A stretch of 64,000 nt of DNA from Rhodococcus sovatensis. GTDB lineage: Bacteria; Actinomycetota; Actinomycetes; Mycobacteriales; Mycobacteriaceae. Positions within the stretch are counted from its first letter, which is position 1. The number at the start of each line of letters is the position of its first letter. The notes beneath the pieces were generated by a model. It saw only the letters and a program-made list of their open reading frames with translations. It was not told where the DNA came from and did no database searches. The stretch is from assembly GCF_037327425.1 (NCBI RefSeq), contig NZ_CP147846.1:5270001-5334000 (forward strand), in the 5' to 3' direction. Position numbers and translations under genes: made by a program. Positions 17,730 to 25,460 of the stretch are shown one piece after another.

Positions 17730-17892
17730 TCGGCTTGCTCTTCTCTCGGTGGGGTCAGCGGTCGTGCCTGTGATTGTCGTCCTTTCGTGTGGTCTACGCC
17801 ATAGGCCGACGCTGTCCAACGCAAGCATGGGGTTGGGCCGCCGCACAAAACGAGTGTGGCGCCGGTTACATCGATGCGGATATTGTCGGCGG

Positions 17893-19065
17893 ATGCCGGA
17901 AACCGATACGGTCAACGCTCCCGACTCCACCGAGCTTGCCGCGCCCTTGATGGAGGTTGCCCCGGAGCTCGCCGATGAGTTGGTTCGCCGCATAATGGCA
18001 GCCGAGAACGCCTACTCCGAATCGACATTTCTCAGTCCCATGCAGCTGCGCGAGGCATGTCTGGCGAACATCACCGACTTGGTCGGGGACCTGGCAGGTG
18101 TCCGTCCCCTGAACTTGGAGTCGGCGAAGGCCGCGGGTCGGCTGAAAGCGGAGCAGGGTGTACCTCTCGCAGCTCTTCTGCACGCGTTCCGTTTGGGCGG
18201 CCGCCTCATCTGGGAGGAACTCATGGCGCGATCCGATACCGACGCGCCGAGGACGCTGCTCGGCATGGCAGCGCAGGTGTGGGCGCTGGTCGACGTGTGT
18301 TCGGACGCGGCCGCCGAGGCCTATCGCGTCACGGTCGACGCCCGCGCGGAGCATGACGCCGACGAGCGCACCCGGCTGGTCCGTGCTCTGTTCGCCGATC
18401 ACGTCGTGAACCCGGCATCGGTTGTCGACGCGCTGCGGACCTTCCGAATCCCCGATCGCGGCTGTTTCGTCGTCGTGGCCGCCGATACTCGCTGTGCCGA
18501 TATCGCGACACCTGCAGTCGAAGCAGTATGGGACAGCGCCGTCGACGGGGTGGTCGGGTTGCTGTTCGCGCAGACCGACATGCTGCTCGAGACCGTGCTC
18601 GACGGTGTTGCCGACGGGGGCGGAAACGTCGGGATCAGCGCGATGTTCTTCTCGTCGGCAGGAATTCCGAAGGCCGTCGAACAGGCACGTCTCGCCAGGA
18701 AGTGCGCTCCGGTCGATAACACGTCGCCGACGCGGTACGACTCTGTCCCGGTGCCGCTGCTACTCGCCGGTCGTCCGGAGGAGGGGCGCACCGCGGCGCA
18801 GCAGATTCTGGGCCCGCTACTCGATCTGCCCGAGGGCGAGCGCGCGAGCCTACTGAGCACGCTGGACGCGTGGTTCCGGGCGAAGGGATCCACCACGGAG
18901 GCCGCCCACGGGTTGCATTACCACCGCAATACCGTGCTGTATCGATTGCGCAGGATCGGCGAGCTGACCGGGCGGGATTTTATGAACCCGGTTCATGCGT
19001 CCGAACTTTACGTCGGCCTGTGCGCGTATCGATTGTGCTCCGGCGGGGTAGTCCTGACGACTTGA
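17893..19065 (+). CDS. PucR-type helix-turn-helix regulator
   Basis: A 390-aa regulator. The N-terminal part (about 1-160) resembles the RsbRD/PucR-associated sensor helix bundle, the middle is a degenerate GGDEF-like domain common in this family, and the C-terminal HTH (about 325-385) reads FRAKGSTTEAAHGLHYHRNT, then VLYRLRRIGELTGRDF, the PucR C-terminal signature. PucR proteins commonly activate adjacent catabolic operons. It is divergent from the aldehyde dehydrogenase/GMC operon across 163 bases, the probable target. Confidence 0.88.
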   Translation: MPETDTVNAPDSTELAAPLMEVAPELADELVRRIMAAENAYSESTFLSPMQLREACLANITDLVGDLAGVRPLNLESAKAAGRLKAEQGVPLAALLHAFRLGGRLIWEELMARSDTDAPRTLLGMAAQVWALVDVCSDAAAEAYRVTVDARAEHDADERTRLVRALFADHVVNPASVVDALRTFRIPDRGCFVVVAADTRCADIATPAVEAVWDSAVDGVVGLLFAQTDMLLETVLDGVADGGGNVGISAMFFSSAGIPKAVEQARLARKCAPVDNTSPTRYDSVPVPLLLAGRPEEGRTAAQQILGPLLDLPEGERASLLSTLDAWFRAKGSTTEAAHGLHYHRNTVLYRLRRIGELTGRDFMNPVHASELYVGLCAYRLCSGGVVLTT

Positions 19066-19274
19066 CACACAGAAAAGGTACGACGGTCCAGTGGAACTGG
19101 GGTCAGGGCACCGGCGAAGGAAAGATCGTCGAGGTGCACACCGACAAGGTGACCCGGACGATCTCGGGCAGCGAGATCACGCGGAACGGAAGCAAGGAGA
19201 CACCCGCGTACCTCATCGAACAGTCGGATGGGCAGCGAGTACTCAAACTGGACAGTGAGGTCAGTACGTCCTGA
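19062..19274 (+). CDS. HVA1/DUF2945 Tudor-like small protein
   Basis: A 70-aa protein with the DUF2945 (hypervirulence-associated, Tudor-like) pattern: VQWNWGQGTGEGKIVEVHT, then DKVTRTISGSEITRNGS and AYLIEQSDG. Function of the family is unknown. No ATG or GTG fits; the TTG at 19062 shares TTGA with the PucR stop, giving a start LTHRKGTTVQW that matches the usual MTxxKG opening of the family. Translation is therefore probably coupled to the regulator gene. Confidence 0.75.
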   Translation: MTHRKGTTVQWNWGQGTGEGKIVEVHTDKVTRTISGSEITRNGSKETPAYLIEQSDGQRVLKLDSEVSTS

Positions 19275-19286
19275 AGCGTCGGAGTA

Positions 19287-20258
19287 TCAGTTGCTAGCGA
19301 TGACCACGTCGAGGATTCCCGAACCGAGGGGAACGGAATCACACGGCGGATCGATCGCTGCCGACGGGTCGAGCGCGGCAAGCACGAGCGCGATCGTGGT
19401 CGGATCGTAGGTGAAGGCGAAGTGGGCGACCTTGTTTTCCGGGCACACGTCCTGCACCACTATGTTCCGTGCTCCCGAATCTCGCATCAGGGCATTGGTG
19501 TACGGCTGAATCACCTCGTCGACTTCGGTGGCGATACTGGTGTATTCGACGCCGGGGACGGTGTCACCGCCCGAGTTCAACTCGGCGAGGAAGTCGGATC
19601 CTTGCATCATTTGGACCAGGGCGGGCCCGAACTCGGTGGAGACCAGCTTGGTTGCACTCGGAACTGCCTGCAGCGCAGGAGTTACGCCGTACGCTGTTCC
19701 GCCGTACGTCGGCGACGCAATCCCGATCCACTTGTTCACCGCGTCTGCCCCGCCGAGCCGGTTGGTGTAGTAGCGGGTGACTGCGGCGCCCTGGGAGTAG
19801 CCGATGAGATCGACTGCGGCAGCACCGGTCGACGCCAACACACTCTGGGTGAACTGCCCGAGTTCGGCTGCACTGTCGCGGATGTCGCTGTACCCATAGG
19901 TGGAACCGTCCGGCGATTCGCCGTAGTTCAGTGCGTAGGTGCAGTAGCCGGCGGCAGCCAGTACCGGTGCCAGTCCCGCCCAGTCCGAGTAGGCCGTCGA
20001 ATCGGTGCCGTGTACGAGGATCACCGGGTCGGGGTGATCGGGCGACGGAGTGCATCCGGCCTGGTTCACGCCGGGGGGTACGGCAGCGAAGTTCTCCGCC
20101 GAGTATCTGATGGCATCGGCATGGTTGCTCTGCGACGGGCCTGGAACGTCCGGGATCACCGGCGTCGCCGTCGCTACTGCCACGCCGAACACGAGAGCGA
20201 TACCGAACACGAGAGGTACGCACGCCCCACACAGTGTCACCGGGATTCGAGGGCTCAC
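19287..20258 (-). CDS. Secreted class-2-type lipase/esterase
   Basis: A 323-aa exported alpha/beta hydrolase. Signal peptide about 1-32 (PLVFGIALVFGVAVATATP). Oxyanion strand DPVILVHGTDST near 78-89, nucleophile elbow IGYSQGAAVTRYY (serine in GYSQG), and a C-terminal CPENKVAHFAF with the likely catalytic histidine. Cysteines C68, C107, the VCPEN cysteine and C308 may form disulfides. This matches the triacylglycerol lipase family of actinomycetes that hydrolyses exogenous lipids. Convergent with the DUF2945 gene. Confidence 0.87.
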   Translation of the reverse strand: MSPRIPVTLCGACVPLVFGIALVFGVAVATATPVIPDVPGPSQSNHADAIRYSAENFAAVPPGVNQAGCTPSPDHPDPVILVHGTDSTAYSDWAGLAPVLAAAGYCTYALNYGESPDGSTYGYSDIRDSAAELGQFTQSVLASTGAAAVDLIGYSQGAAVTRYYTNRLGGADAVNKWIGIASPTYGGTAYGVTPALQAVPSATKLVSTEFGPALVQMMQGSDFLAELNSGGDTVPGVEYTSIATEVDEVIQPYTNALMRDSGARNIVVQDVCPENKVAHFAFTYDPTTIALVLAALDPSAAIDPPCDSVPLGSGILDVVIASN

Positions 20259-20343
20259 ACCGCGAACTCTATGCCCAAATGCTGTGGCATGTAACAGCGA
20301 GCGCGGAGTTCATCTGTTATTTAACACAAAACCCAAAAACGCA

Positions 20344-20379
20344 CCGATCTCGGGCGGCTGGGGGGCCACCCGAGATCGG
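20344..20379 (-). terminator. Rho-independent terminator of the GH16 gene
   Basis: Perfect 11-bp arms (20344-20354 and 20369-20379) downstream of the GH16 stop; on the minus strand the stem is followed by TGCGTTTTTGGGTTTTG, a good T-rich tail. It separates the GH16 and lipase genes. Confidence 0.85.
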
Positions 20380-20412
20380 GGTCAGGGAAATTCAGAGGTG
20401 GACGAGTCGGCC

Positions 20413-21333
20413 CTAGGAGATACGGCTCGCCTTGATCCAGTCCACGCTCATGGTCTGGGGGAACGTGGTCGAGGCGGGTGCTTTGCCCACCCAGTCGTTG
20501 CCCACGGCCACGTTGAAGAGCACATAGTGCGGCCAGGCTCCGGAGAACGGCGTCCAGTTGCCGCCCTTGGCTTCGTATTCTGCTTTGGTCACCGCGAATC
20601 TCTGCACCCCGTCGACGAACCAGGCGATGCGGTCGGCATACCAATCGACACGGTAAGTATGGAATCCGTCAGAGAGTGGATTCATACTTCCACCGGTTTT
20701 GATGTCCGTGCTCGAGTTGTTCTTCGCTGGGCCGTGCATATTGAAGGATGGACCGTTCGTTCCTGGTATTTCGACAACATCGATTTCGCCCTGCCGCGGC
20801 CAGTTGTACTCGTTTCCTGGTTCCAAGCCCAATAACCAGAATGCCGGTAGCAATCCAGCTGCGCGCGGCATCTTTATGGATGCTTCGAGCCGCACAGGTG
20901 GAGTCACGGATTGTTTTCCGAAGCTGACCACCCGAGCGCTGGTGAAGTTGTTGGGTGACCCCTTGCCGTCCGGGGGGTTCTCCCTGCGGGCGGTGATGTT
21001 CAGTGATCCACCGGCGACATTCGCATTGTTCGTCGAATTGGTGTAGTACTGCTGCTCGCCCGAACTTGCTCCCCACCTTCCGGTTTGAAATCCCCACTTG
21101 CTGGGATCGACTGCGCCGTTCGAGTTGAACTGGTCCTCCCACAGGAGCGTGGCCTGCCCGGGATTCGACGGTGGAGTCGTCGTAGTGGGAGGGGGCGTCG
21201 TGGTAGGAGGCCTTGTCGTAGTGGTAGGTGCCGGCGTCGTGGTGGCAGGCGGTGTCGTCGGCTGAGGCGGAAAAGCGGGTGGGCCCCATGGAGTCCAAAT
21301 TAGGGGAACCATCAGAAGTGGCATCAATTTCAT
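20413..21333 (-). CDS. Secreted glycoside hydrolase family 16 beta-glucanase
   Basis: A 306-aa GH16 enzyme. Catalytic motif GEIDVVEI (about residue 182) has the E-x-D-x-x-E arrangement with nucleophile and acid/base glutamates; AFWLLGLEPGNEYNWPRQGEID and the later WPHYVLFNVAVGNDW are family landmarks. The N-terminus is a short hydrophobic leader followed by a Pro/Thr-rich linker (about 24-57). Likely substrates are beta-1,3(4)-glucans. Start ATG at 21333 has AGGAAA upstream. The gene and the AT-rich leader look lower in GC than neighbours. Confidence 0.87.
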   Translation of the reverse strand: MKLMPLLMVPLIWTPWGPPAFPPQPTTPPATTTPAPTTTTRPPTTTPPPTTTTPPSNPGQATLLWEDQFNSNGAVDPSKWGFQTGRWGASSGEQQYYTNSTNNANVAGGSLNITARRENPPDGKGSPNNFTSARVVSFGKQSVTPPVRLEASIKMPRAAGLLPAFWLLGLEPGNEYNWPRQGEIDVVEIPGTNGPSFNMHGPAKNNSSTDIKTGGSMNPLSDGFHTYRVDWYADRIAWFVDGVQRFAVTKAEYEAKGGNWTPFSGAWPHYVLFNVAVGNDWVGKAPASTTFPQTMSVDWIKASRIS

Positions 21334-21554
21334 CGCTTTTTCCTGTCATGTCAATTTGTTGGGGGAAAACAAATGCACAACGAGGTTTCTAGCACGGCGA
21401 TAGAGACGCTTTTGATAGCGAGAAGCAAATTCGAATAAATCTGCATCTTGTCCTGGGAAACGCCCAGATATTTACGGTCGGCATCTCCAATTTTCGGAGC
21501 CTGGACCATGTTTCGGTTTGTTTTCGGCCGAGGGCCGGTAAGCAAACGAAGGAG
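21334..21554. other. AT-rich spacer between GH16 and tRNA-Gly
   Basis: About 220 bases visibly richer in A and T than the rest of the window (for example 21351-21440). It must contain the GH16 promoter and the end of the tRNA transcript. No gene, repeat of the tRNA 3' end, or integrase remnant was seen. Confidence 0.5.
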
Positions 21555-21625
21555 AGCCGGTGACGGGAATCGAACCCGCCTCTCAACCTTGGGAAGGTCG
21601 CATTCTACCAATGAACTACACCGGC
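21555..21625 (-). tRNA. tRNA-Gly (anticodon CCC)
   Basis: Read on the minus strand: acceptor GCCGGTG pairs with CACCGGC, D-arm contains AGTTCATTGGTAGAA, anticodon stem CGACC/GGTTG encloses the loop TTCCCAA with anticodon CCC, and the T-arm holds GGTTCGATTCC. Discriminator base is T; CCA is not encoded. 71 nt. Confidence 0.95.
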
Positions 21626-21628
21626 GCG

Positions 21629-21647
21629 GCGGGCCGAGGAGGCCCGC
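21629..21647 (-). terminator. GC-rich hairpin between the EAL gene and tRNA-Gly
   Basis: Arms 21629-21635 and 21641-21647 form a 7-bp all-GC stem with a 5-base loop, 22 bases after the stop of the c-di-GMP gene on the minus strand. It probably ends that operon before the tRNA. Confidence 0.5.
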
Positions 21648-21669
21648 GCCGAACTACTCTAGCAGGTGC

Positions 21670-23496
21670 TCAGATGTCGATGGTTCCGACGCGGAGTAGT
21701 GCGAGAGCGTCGACGGCCGACACCGGCCGGGACATCAGATAACCCTGGGCGCGAGTGCATCCGCGGTCGATCAGGGTGTTTGCGGCGTCCAGAGTCTCCA
21801 CGCCTTCCGCTATCACGTCGAGTCCGAAGGATGCAGCCAATCCGATGACGGAGTCGACGATGGCAAGATCGCCACCGGCGAACCCCAGATCGGCCACGAA
21901 CGCCCGGTCGATCTTCAGTGCGTCGACCGGGAGCGCTTTCAGATGTGAGAGTGAACTGAACCCGGTCCCGAAGTCGTCGATAGCGATGCGCACTCCGAGC
22001 CTCCGGAGCCCGGCGAGTGTCCGCCTTGTGTGTTCGATATCCCGTACGACTGCAACTTCGGTGATCTCGAGCCACAGTGAGGAACCCTCGATCGAGTGTC
22101 TACGCAACACCTTCTCCACCTCGTCGACGAAACCGGCTCCGACCAACTGAGCGGGTGAGACGTTGACCCGCATGGAAATGTCCAGATCCGGAAGTGACGT
22201 GGCCCATTCACCGAGCGTCCGGAGTGATTGCTCCAACACCCAGCTGCCCAGTTCACCGGCCAGATTGGTTGCCTCGGCGACCGGGATGAACGCGGCCGGC
22301 GGAAGCAGTCCTCGGTGGGGGTGCTGCCACCGGACAAGTGCCTCGACAGCCGTGATGCGCTTGGTGATCAGGTCGATCTCAGGCTGGAAGTACAGCACGA
22401 GGGAGTCGTTCCTGATGGCGGTCCGGAGATGGATTTCGATATCGCTGCGAAGCTCGCTCTGGCGTTGCACCGAATCGGTGAATTGCACGACGTCGTTGTC
22501 GCCGTTGACCTTTGCAATCAGTGCGGCCTGGTCGGCCCGTTGTAGCGCCTCGTCCGCAGCGACGCGCCCGGGGTGGGCGATCGAGATCCCGACGGTGGCT
22601 CGTCGTGACCGGTCGAGTCCGGGCACATCGAGCAGTCTGATCGCGTCGAGTGCTGTCCTTGCGGTGAGATGAGCGTGGTGTGCGTTGCTCGGCCCGTGAA
22701 GAACCAGCACGAACTCGTCGCCGCCGAGGCGCGCGATCAATGCGGTCGCCCCCACGTCTCGGGTAAGCGCGCGTGCGGCAGCGGCGATGTACTCGTCGCC
22801 TGCCAGGTGGCCGAGGAAGTTGCTCAATGCCTCGAATCGGCCGAGGTCGAGGAATAGGATCGCGACCGGTCCGGATGTGTGATCGGCAAGTCTGCCTCGC
22901 AGATAGTCGAGCAATGCTCCTCGGTTGACCAGTCCGGTCTGCTCGTCGTGAGTGGCCGAATAACGAAATCGCTCCTCGGCGGCGACCCGGGTATGAACCT
23001 GGGTAGTCAATGCAGCGATTGCTCGCAGGGCGTTGAATTCGTCCTCGGTCCAGTCCCGTCCCGCCAGTTTGCCGAAGCCCAGTACTTCTACGGTGGCGGC
23101 ACCGGCGATCAACGGGACGGCGACGAGAGACTGTGGGACGAAACCGGACGCGGACTCCACTCGGGTGCGATAGTCGGCGATACCACCGTCGACGCACACC
23201 GTCAGCACGCTGTCGAGCGATTCGGCCGCGGCGAATATCGGGTCGGCGCCGTCGAACGGCACGGTGTGCAGTGGGTCGGGGTGTGCCACGTTCGTGCGCG
23301 GGGGCCACTCCGCGATCAATACCGTAGTTCGATTCTCGAAGTCGGTGTGGCGCAGAAAAGCGATGTCGAGTTCGAAGCTGTTGACGAGATCGCGGAGAAG
23401 TGCGACGTACACGACAGGGGCGTTCGAGGCATCGGCACTCATGAGGAGGGTGGCGGCGTTCGTGACGACTATGTCCAACCTTCGGCGTCGATTCAG
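21670..23496 (-). CDS. GAF-GGDEF-EAL cyclic-di-GMP phosphodiesterase, GGDEF degenerate
   Basis: About 608 aa: GAF-like sensor (about 20-170), GGDEF (about 185-330), EAL (about 345-595). EAL residues are complete: AVEALVRW, RVNVSPAQL, LEITEV, DDFGTGFSSL, KIDR, AEGVET and QGYL. GGDEF keeps LGGDEF but the substrate segment reads FLDLGRFEALSN instead of DLD.FK..ND, so cyclase activity is doubtful. The start is placed at a CTG (23496) with AGGAG 6 bases upstream, because the paralogue upstream aligns from exactly there; the next ATG is 23442. Last gene of its operon. Confidence 0.85.
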   Translation of the reverse strand: MNRRRRLDIVVTNAATLLMSADASNAPVVYVALLRDLVNSFELDIAFLRHTDFENRTTVLIAEWPPRTNVAHPDPLHTVPFDGADPIFAAAESLDSVLTVCVDGGIADYRTRVESASGFVPQSLVAVPLIAGAATVEVLGFGKLAGRDWTEDEFNALRAIAALTTQVHTRVAAEERFRYSATHDEQTGLVNRGALLDYLRGRLADHTSGPVAILFLDLGRFEALSNFLGHLAGDEYIAAAARALTRDVGATALIARLGGDEFVLVLHGPSNAHHAHLTARTALDAIRLLDVPGLDRSRRATVGISIAHPGRVAADEALQRADQAALIAKVNGDNDVVQFTDSVQRQSELRSDIEIHLRTAIRNDSLVLYFQPEIDLITKRITAVEALVRWQHPHRGLLPPAAFIPVAEATNLAGELGSWVLEQSLRTLGEWATSLPDLDISMRVNVSPAQLVGAGFVDEVEKVLRRHSIEGSSLWLEITEVAVVRDIEHTRRTLAGLRRLGVRIAIDDFGTGFSSLSHLKALPVDALKIDRAFVADLGFAGGDLAIVDSVIGLAASFGLDVIAEGVETLDAANTLIDRGCTRAQGYLMSRPVSAVDALALLRVGTIDI

Positions 23497-23540
23497 TGTG
23501 GTCTCCTGCCTGAAGGTCGCACGCGTCGAATATCGAGACT

Positions 23541-25406
23541 TTACTCGGCAGACGCGGGCGACAATATTCGTCGGGTCAGCAATGTCTGCATCGAGTCTGC
23601 GGGGACGGGCTTGGAGAACAGATAACCCTGCGCCCGTGTGCAACCGACGGACAACAATGCGGCTTGCGCGGCTTCGGTTTCGAGACCTTCGGCGATCAGG
23701 TCGAGTCCGAACGCATCCGCAAGACTCGCGATCGCGCGAACGATGGCCTGGTCACCGGGATTCGAGTCGAGGTGTTCGACGAATTCACGGTCGATCTTCA
23801 GTGCATCGACCGGAAGGATCTTAAGGTGCGCCAACGAACTGAATCCGGTACCGAAATCGTCGATCGCGATGAGTACCCCCAATTCTCGGAGCATGCTCAG
23901 AACCTTCGCGGCCTGGCCGGTGTCCTGAACGACGGCGTTCTCGGTTACCTCCAAGCACAGGTTGCCGGGTGGGACCAGCCCGGAGGCAAGTTCTTGCTCG
24001 ACGATGTCGACGAACTCGGTTGCCAGGAGTTGGGCGGGGGAAACGTTGACACGCAACATGATGTCCAGGTCAGGGAGATGACGAACCCATTCCTGGTAGC
24101 AGCGGATGGCGTCGTGCAGAACCCATGCCCCGAGCGCGGTCGCCAGGTCGGAGGTCTCGGCTATGTCGATGAAGTCGGCCGGTGGCAGCAGGCCACGCGT
24201 CGGGTGCTGCCACCGCACCAACGCCTCGACAGCGGTGATCGTGCCGTCCTCGAGGTTCACTTCTGGTTGAAAGTGCAGCACCAGGTCGCCACCTTGTATT
24301 GCTGCAAGGAGATGCAGTTCGACGTCGTTGCGCAACGCGTTGTGAGCTCGAATCGTCGAATCGAACAGCGCCACATGATTTCCGCCGATTCGCTTCGCGA
24401 CGAGCGCGGCTTGGTCGGCATTGGCTATCACCTCGTTGACGCCGTCCACTCCCGGATATGCAGTCGTCACGCCGATGCTCGCGGTGCGCGTGATGGCATC
24501 ACCGGCGATGCTGACGCGGGTGGTGGCGACGGCATCGAGAATCCGCAGCGCGACGTCGTACGGTGACGTCGGCTTTCCCTCGATTGCGGAAGGCTGCATG
24601 ACGATCACGAATTCGTCTCCGCCCCAGCGTGCAATCGTGGTGCCGTCGTCGAGCACCTCGCGCAACGTGTCGGCGAGCGCAAGGAGATACGCGTCGCCAG
24701 CGGTGTGGCCGTAGAAATCGTTGAGGGCTTTCAATCTGTCGAGATCGAGAAACAACACCGCCACCGGGATGCCCTCCGACCCCGCGCCGAGGCGGCGTTC
24801 CAGGTCCTCCGTCACCCCTCGTCGATTGGAAAGACCGGTCAGTGCGTCGTGTTGGGCTGCTTCGAGAAGCAATTCCTCGGCGAGAATCCTGGCATGAACC
24901 TGGGTGAACATCGATGCGATTGCCACCAGGGCATTGGTTTCCTCCTCGGACCAGTCACGGTCACCGCCTTTGACCAATCCGACCCAACCGATGGATCGCT
25001 CGTGGACGAGCGGGACCACTGCCATGGAGGTCACGGAGTATCCGGATGCAGCTTCCACGCGTCGGCGATACGACTCCTCCGACGTCGACGGGCGGAACAC
25101 CCTCGGCTGCACGAGGTGCTCGCATGCCGCGAACACCGGGTCGGCGTCGGCAAAGTAGACGACGCCGAGCGGGTCGGGGTCCGGCGCGTCCAGTCGGGCC
25201 GGCCATTCGGCGACCATCACAGTCGACCGATTTTCGTAGTCGGTATGTCGAAGGTAGCCGGCATCGACCCCGAAATACTCCACCAGGGAGCGAAGTACGC
25301 GGGTATAGGCGAGCAACACCGACGCTGCATCGACCCCCATGAGGTCTGATGCAACGTCGGTGACCAAACGGTCGAGACTTCGAATTCGACGCATGAATAC
25401 CCCCAT
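23541..25406 (-). CDS. GAF-GGDEF-EAL bifunctional cyclic-di-GMP protein
   Basis: A 621-aa paralogue of the downstream gene and of mycobacterial Rv1354c. GAF-like domain (about 30-170) with YLRHTDYENRSTVMVAEWP, GGDEF (185-345) with intact DLDRLKALNDFYGH and GGDEF at 262-266, EAL (370-610) with EAL at 394-396 and all metal ligands (LEVTEN, DDFGTGFSSL, KIDR, AEGLET). No RxxD inhibitory site is seen before GGDEF. Makes and/or breaks c-di-GMP in response to a GAF ligand. Start could also be M5. About 54 bases separate it from the ThiF-nitroreductase gene upstream. Confidence 0.88.
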   Translation of the reverse strand: MGVFMRRIRSLDRLVTDVASDLMGVDAASVLLAYTRVLRSLVEYFGVDAGYLRHTDYENRSTVMVAEWPARLDAPDPDPLGVVYFADADPVFAACEHLVQPRVFRPSTSEESYRRRVEAASGYSVTSMAVVPLVHERSIGWVGLVKGGDRDWSEEETNALVAIASMFTQVHARILAEELLLEAAQHDALTGLSNRRGVTEDLERRLGAGSEGIPVAVLFLDLDRLKALNDFYGHTAGDAYLLALADTLREVLDDGTTIARWGGDEFVIVMQPSAIEGKPTSPYDVALRILDAVATTRVSIAGDAITRTASIGVTTAYPGVDGVNEVIANADQAALVAKRIGGNHVALFDSTIRAHNALRNDVELHLLAAIQGGDLVLHFQPEVNLEDGTITAVEALVRWQHPTRGLLPPADFIDIAETSDLATALGAWVLHDAIRCYQEWVRHLPDLDIMLRVNVSPAQLLATEFVDIVEQELASGLVPPGNLCLEVTENAVVQDTGQAAKVLSMLRELGVLIAIDDFGTGFSSLAHLKILPVDALKIDREFVEHLDSNPGDQAIVRAIASLADAFGLDLIAEGLETEAAQAALLSVGCTRAQGYLFSKPVPADSMQTLLTRRILSPASAE

Positions 25407-25460
25407 CGACTCGATGCCTCTGCCTGACTCGAAAAGCGACTGTACCTGCTCGACGGCCGG

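Noticed and set aside
21334..21554. Attachment site for an integrated element at tRNA-Gly
   Set aside because: No duplicate of the tRNA 3' end and no integrase were found near either side.
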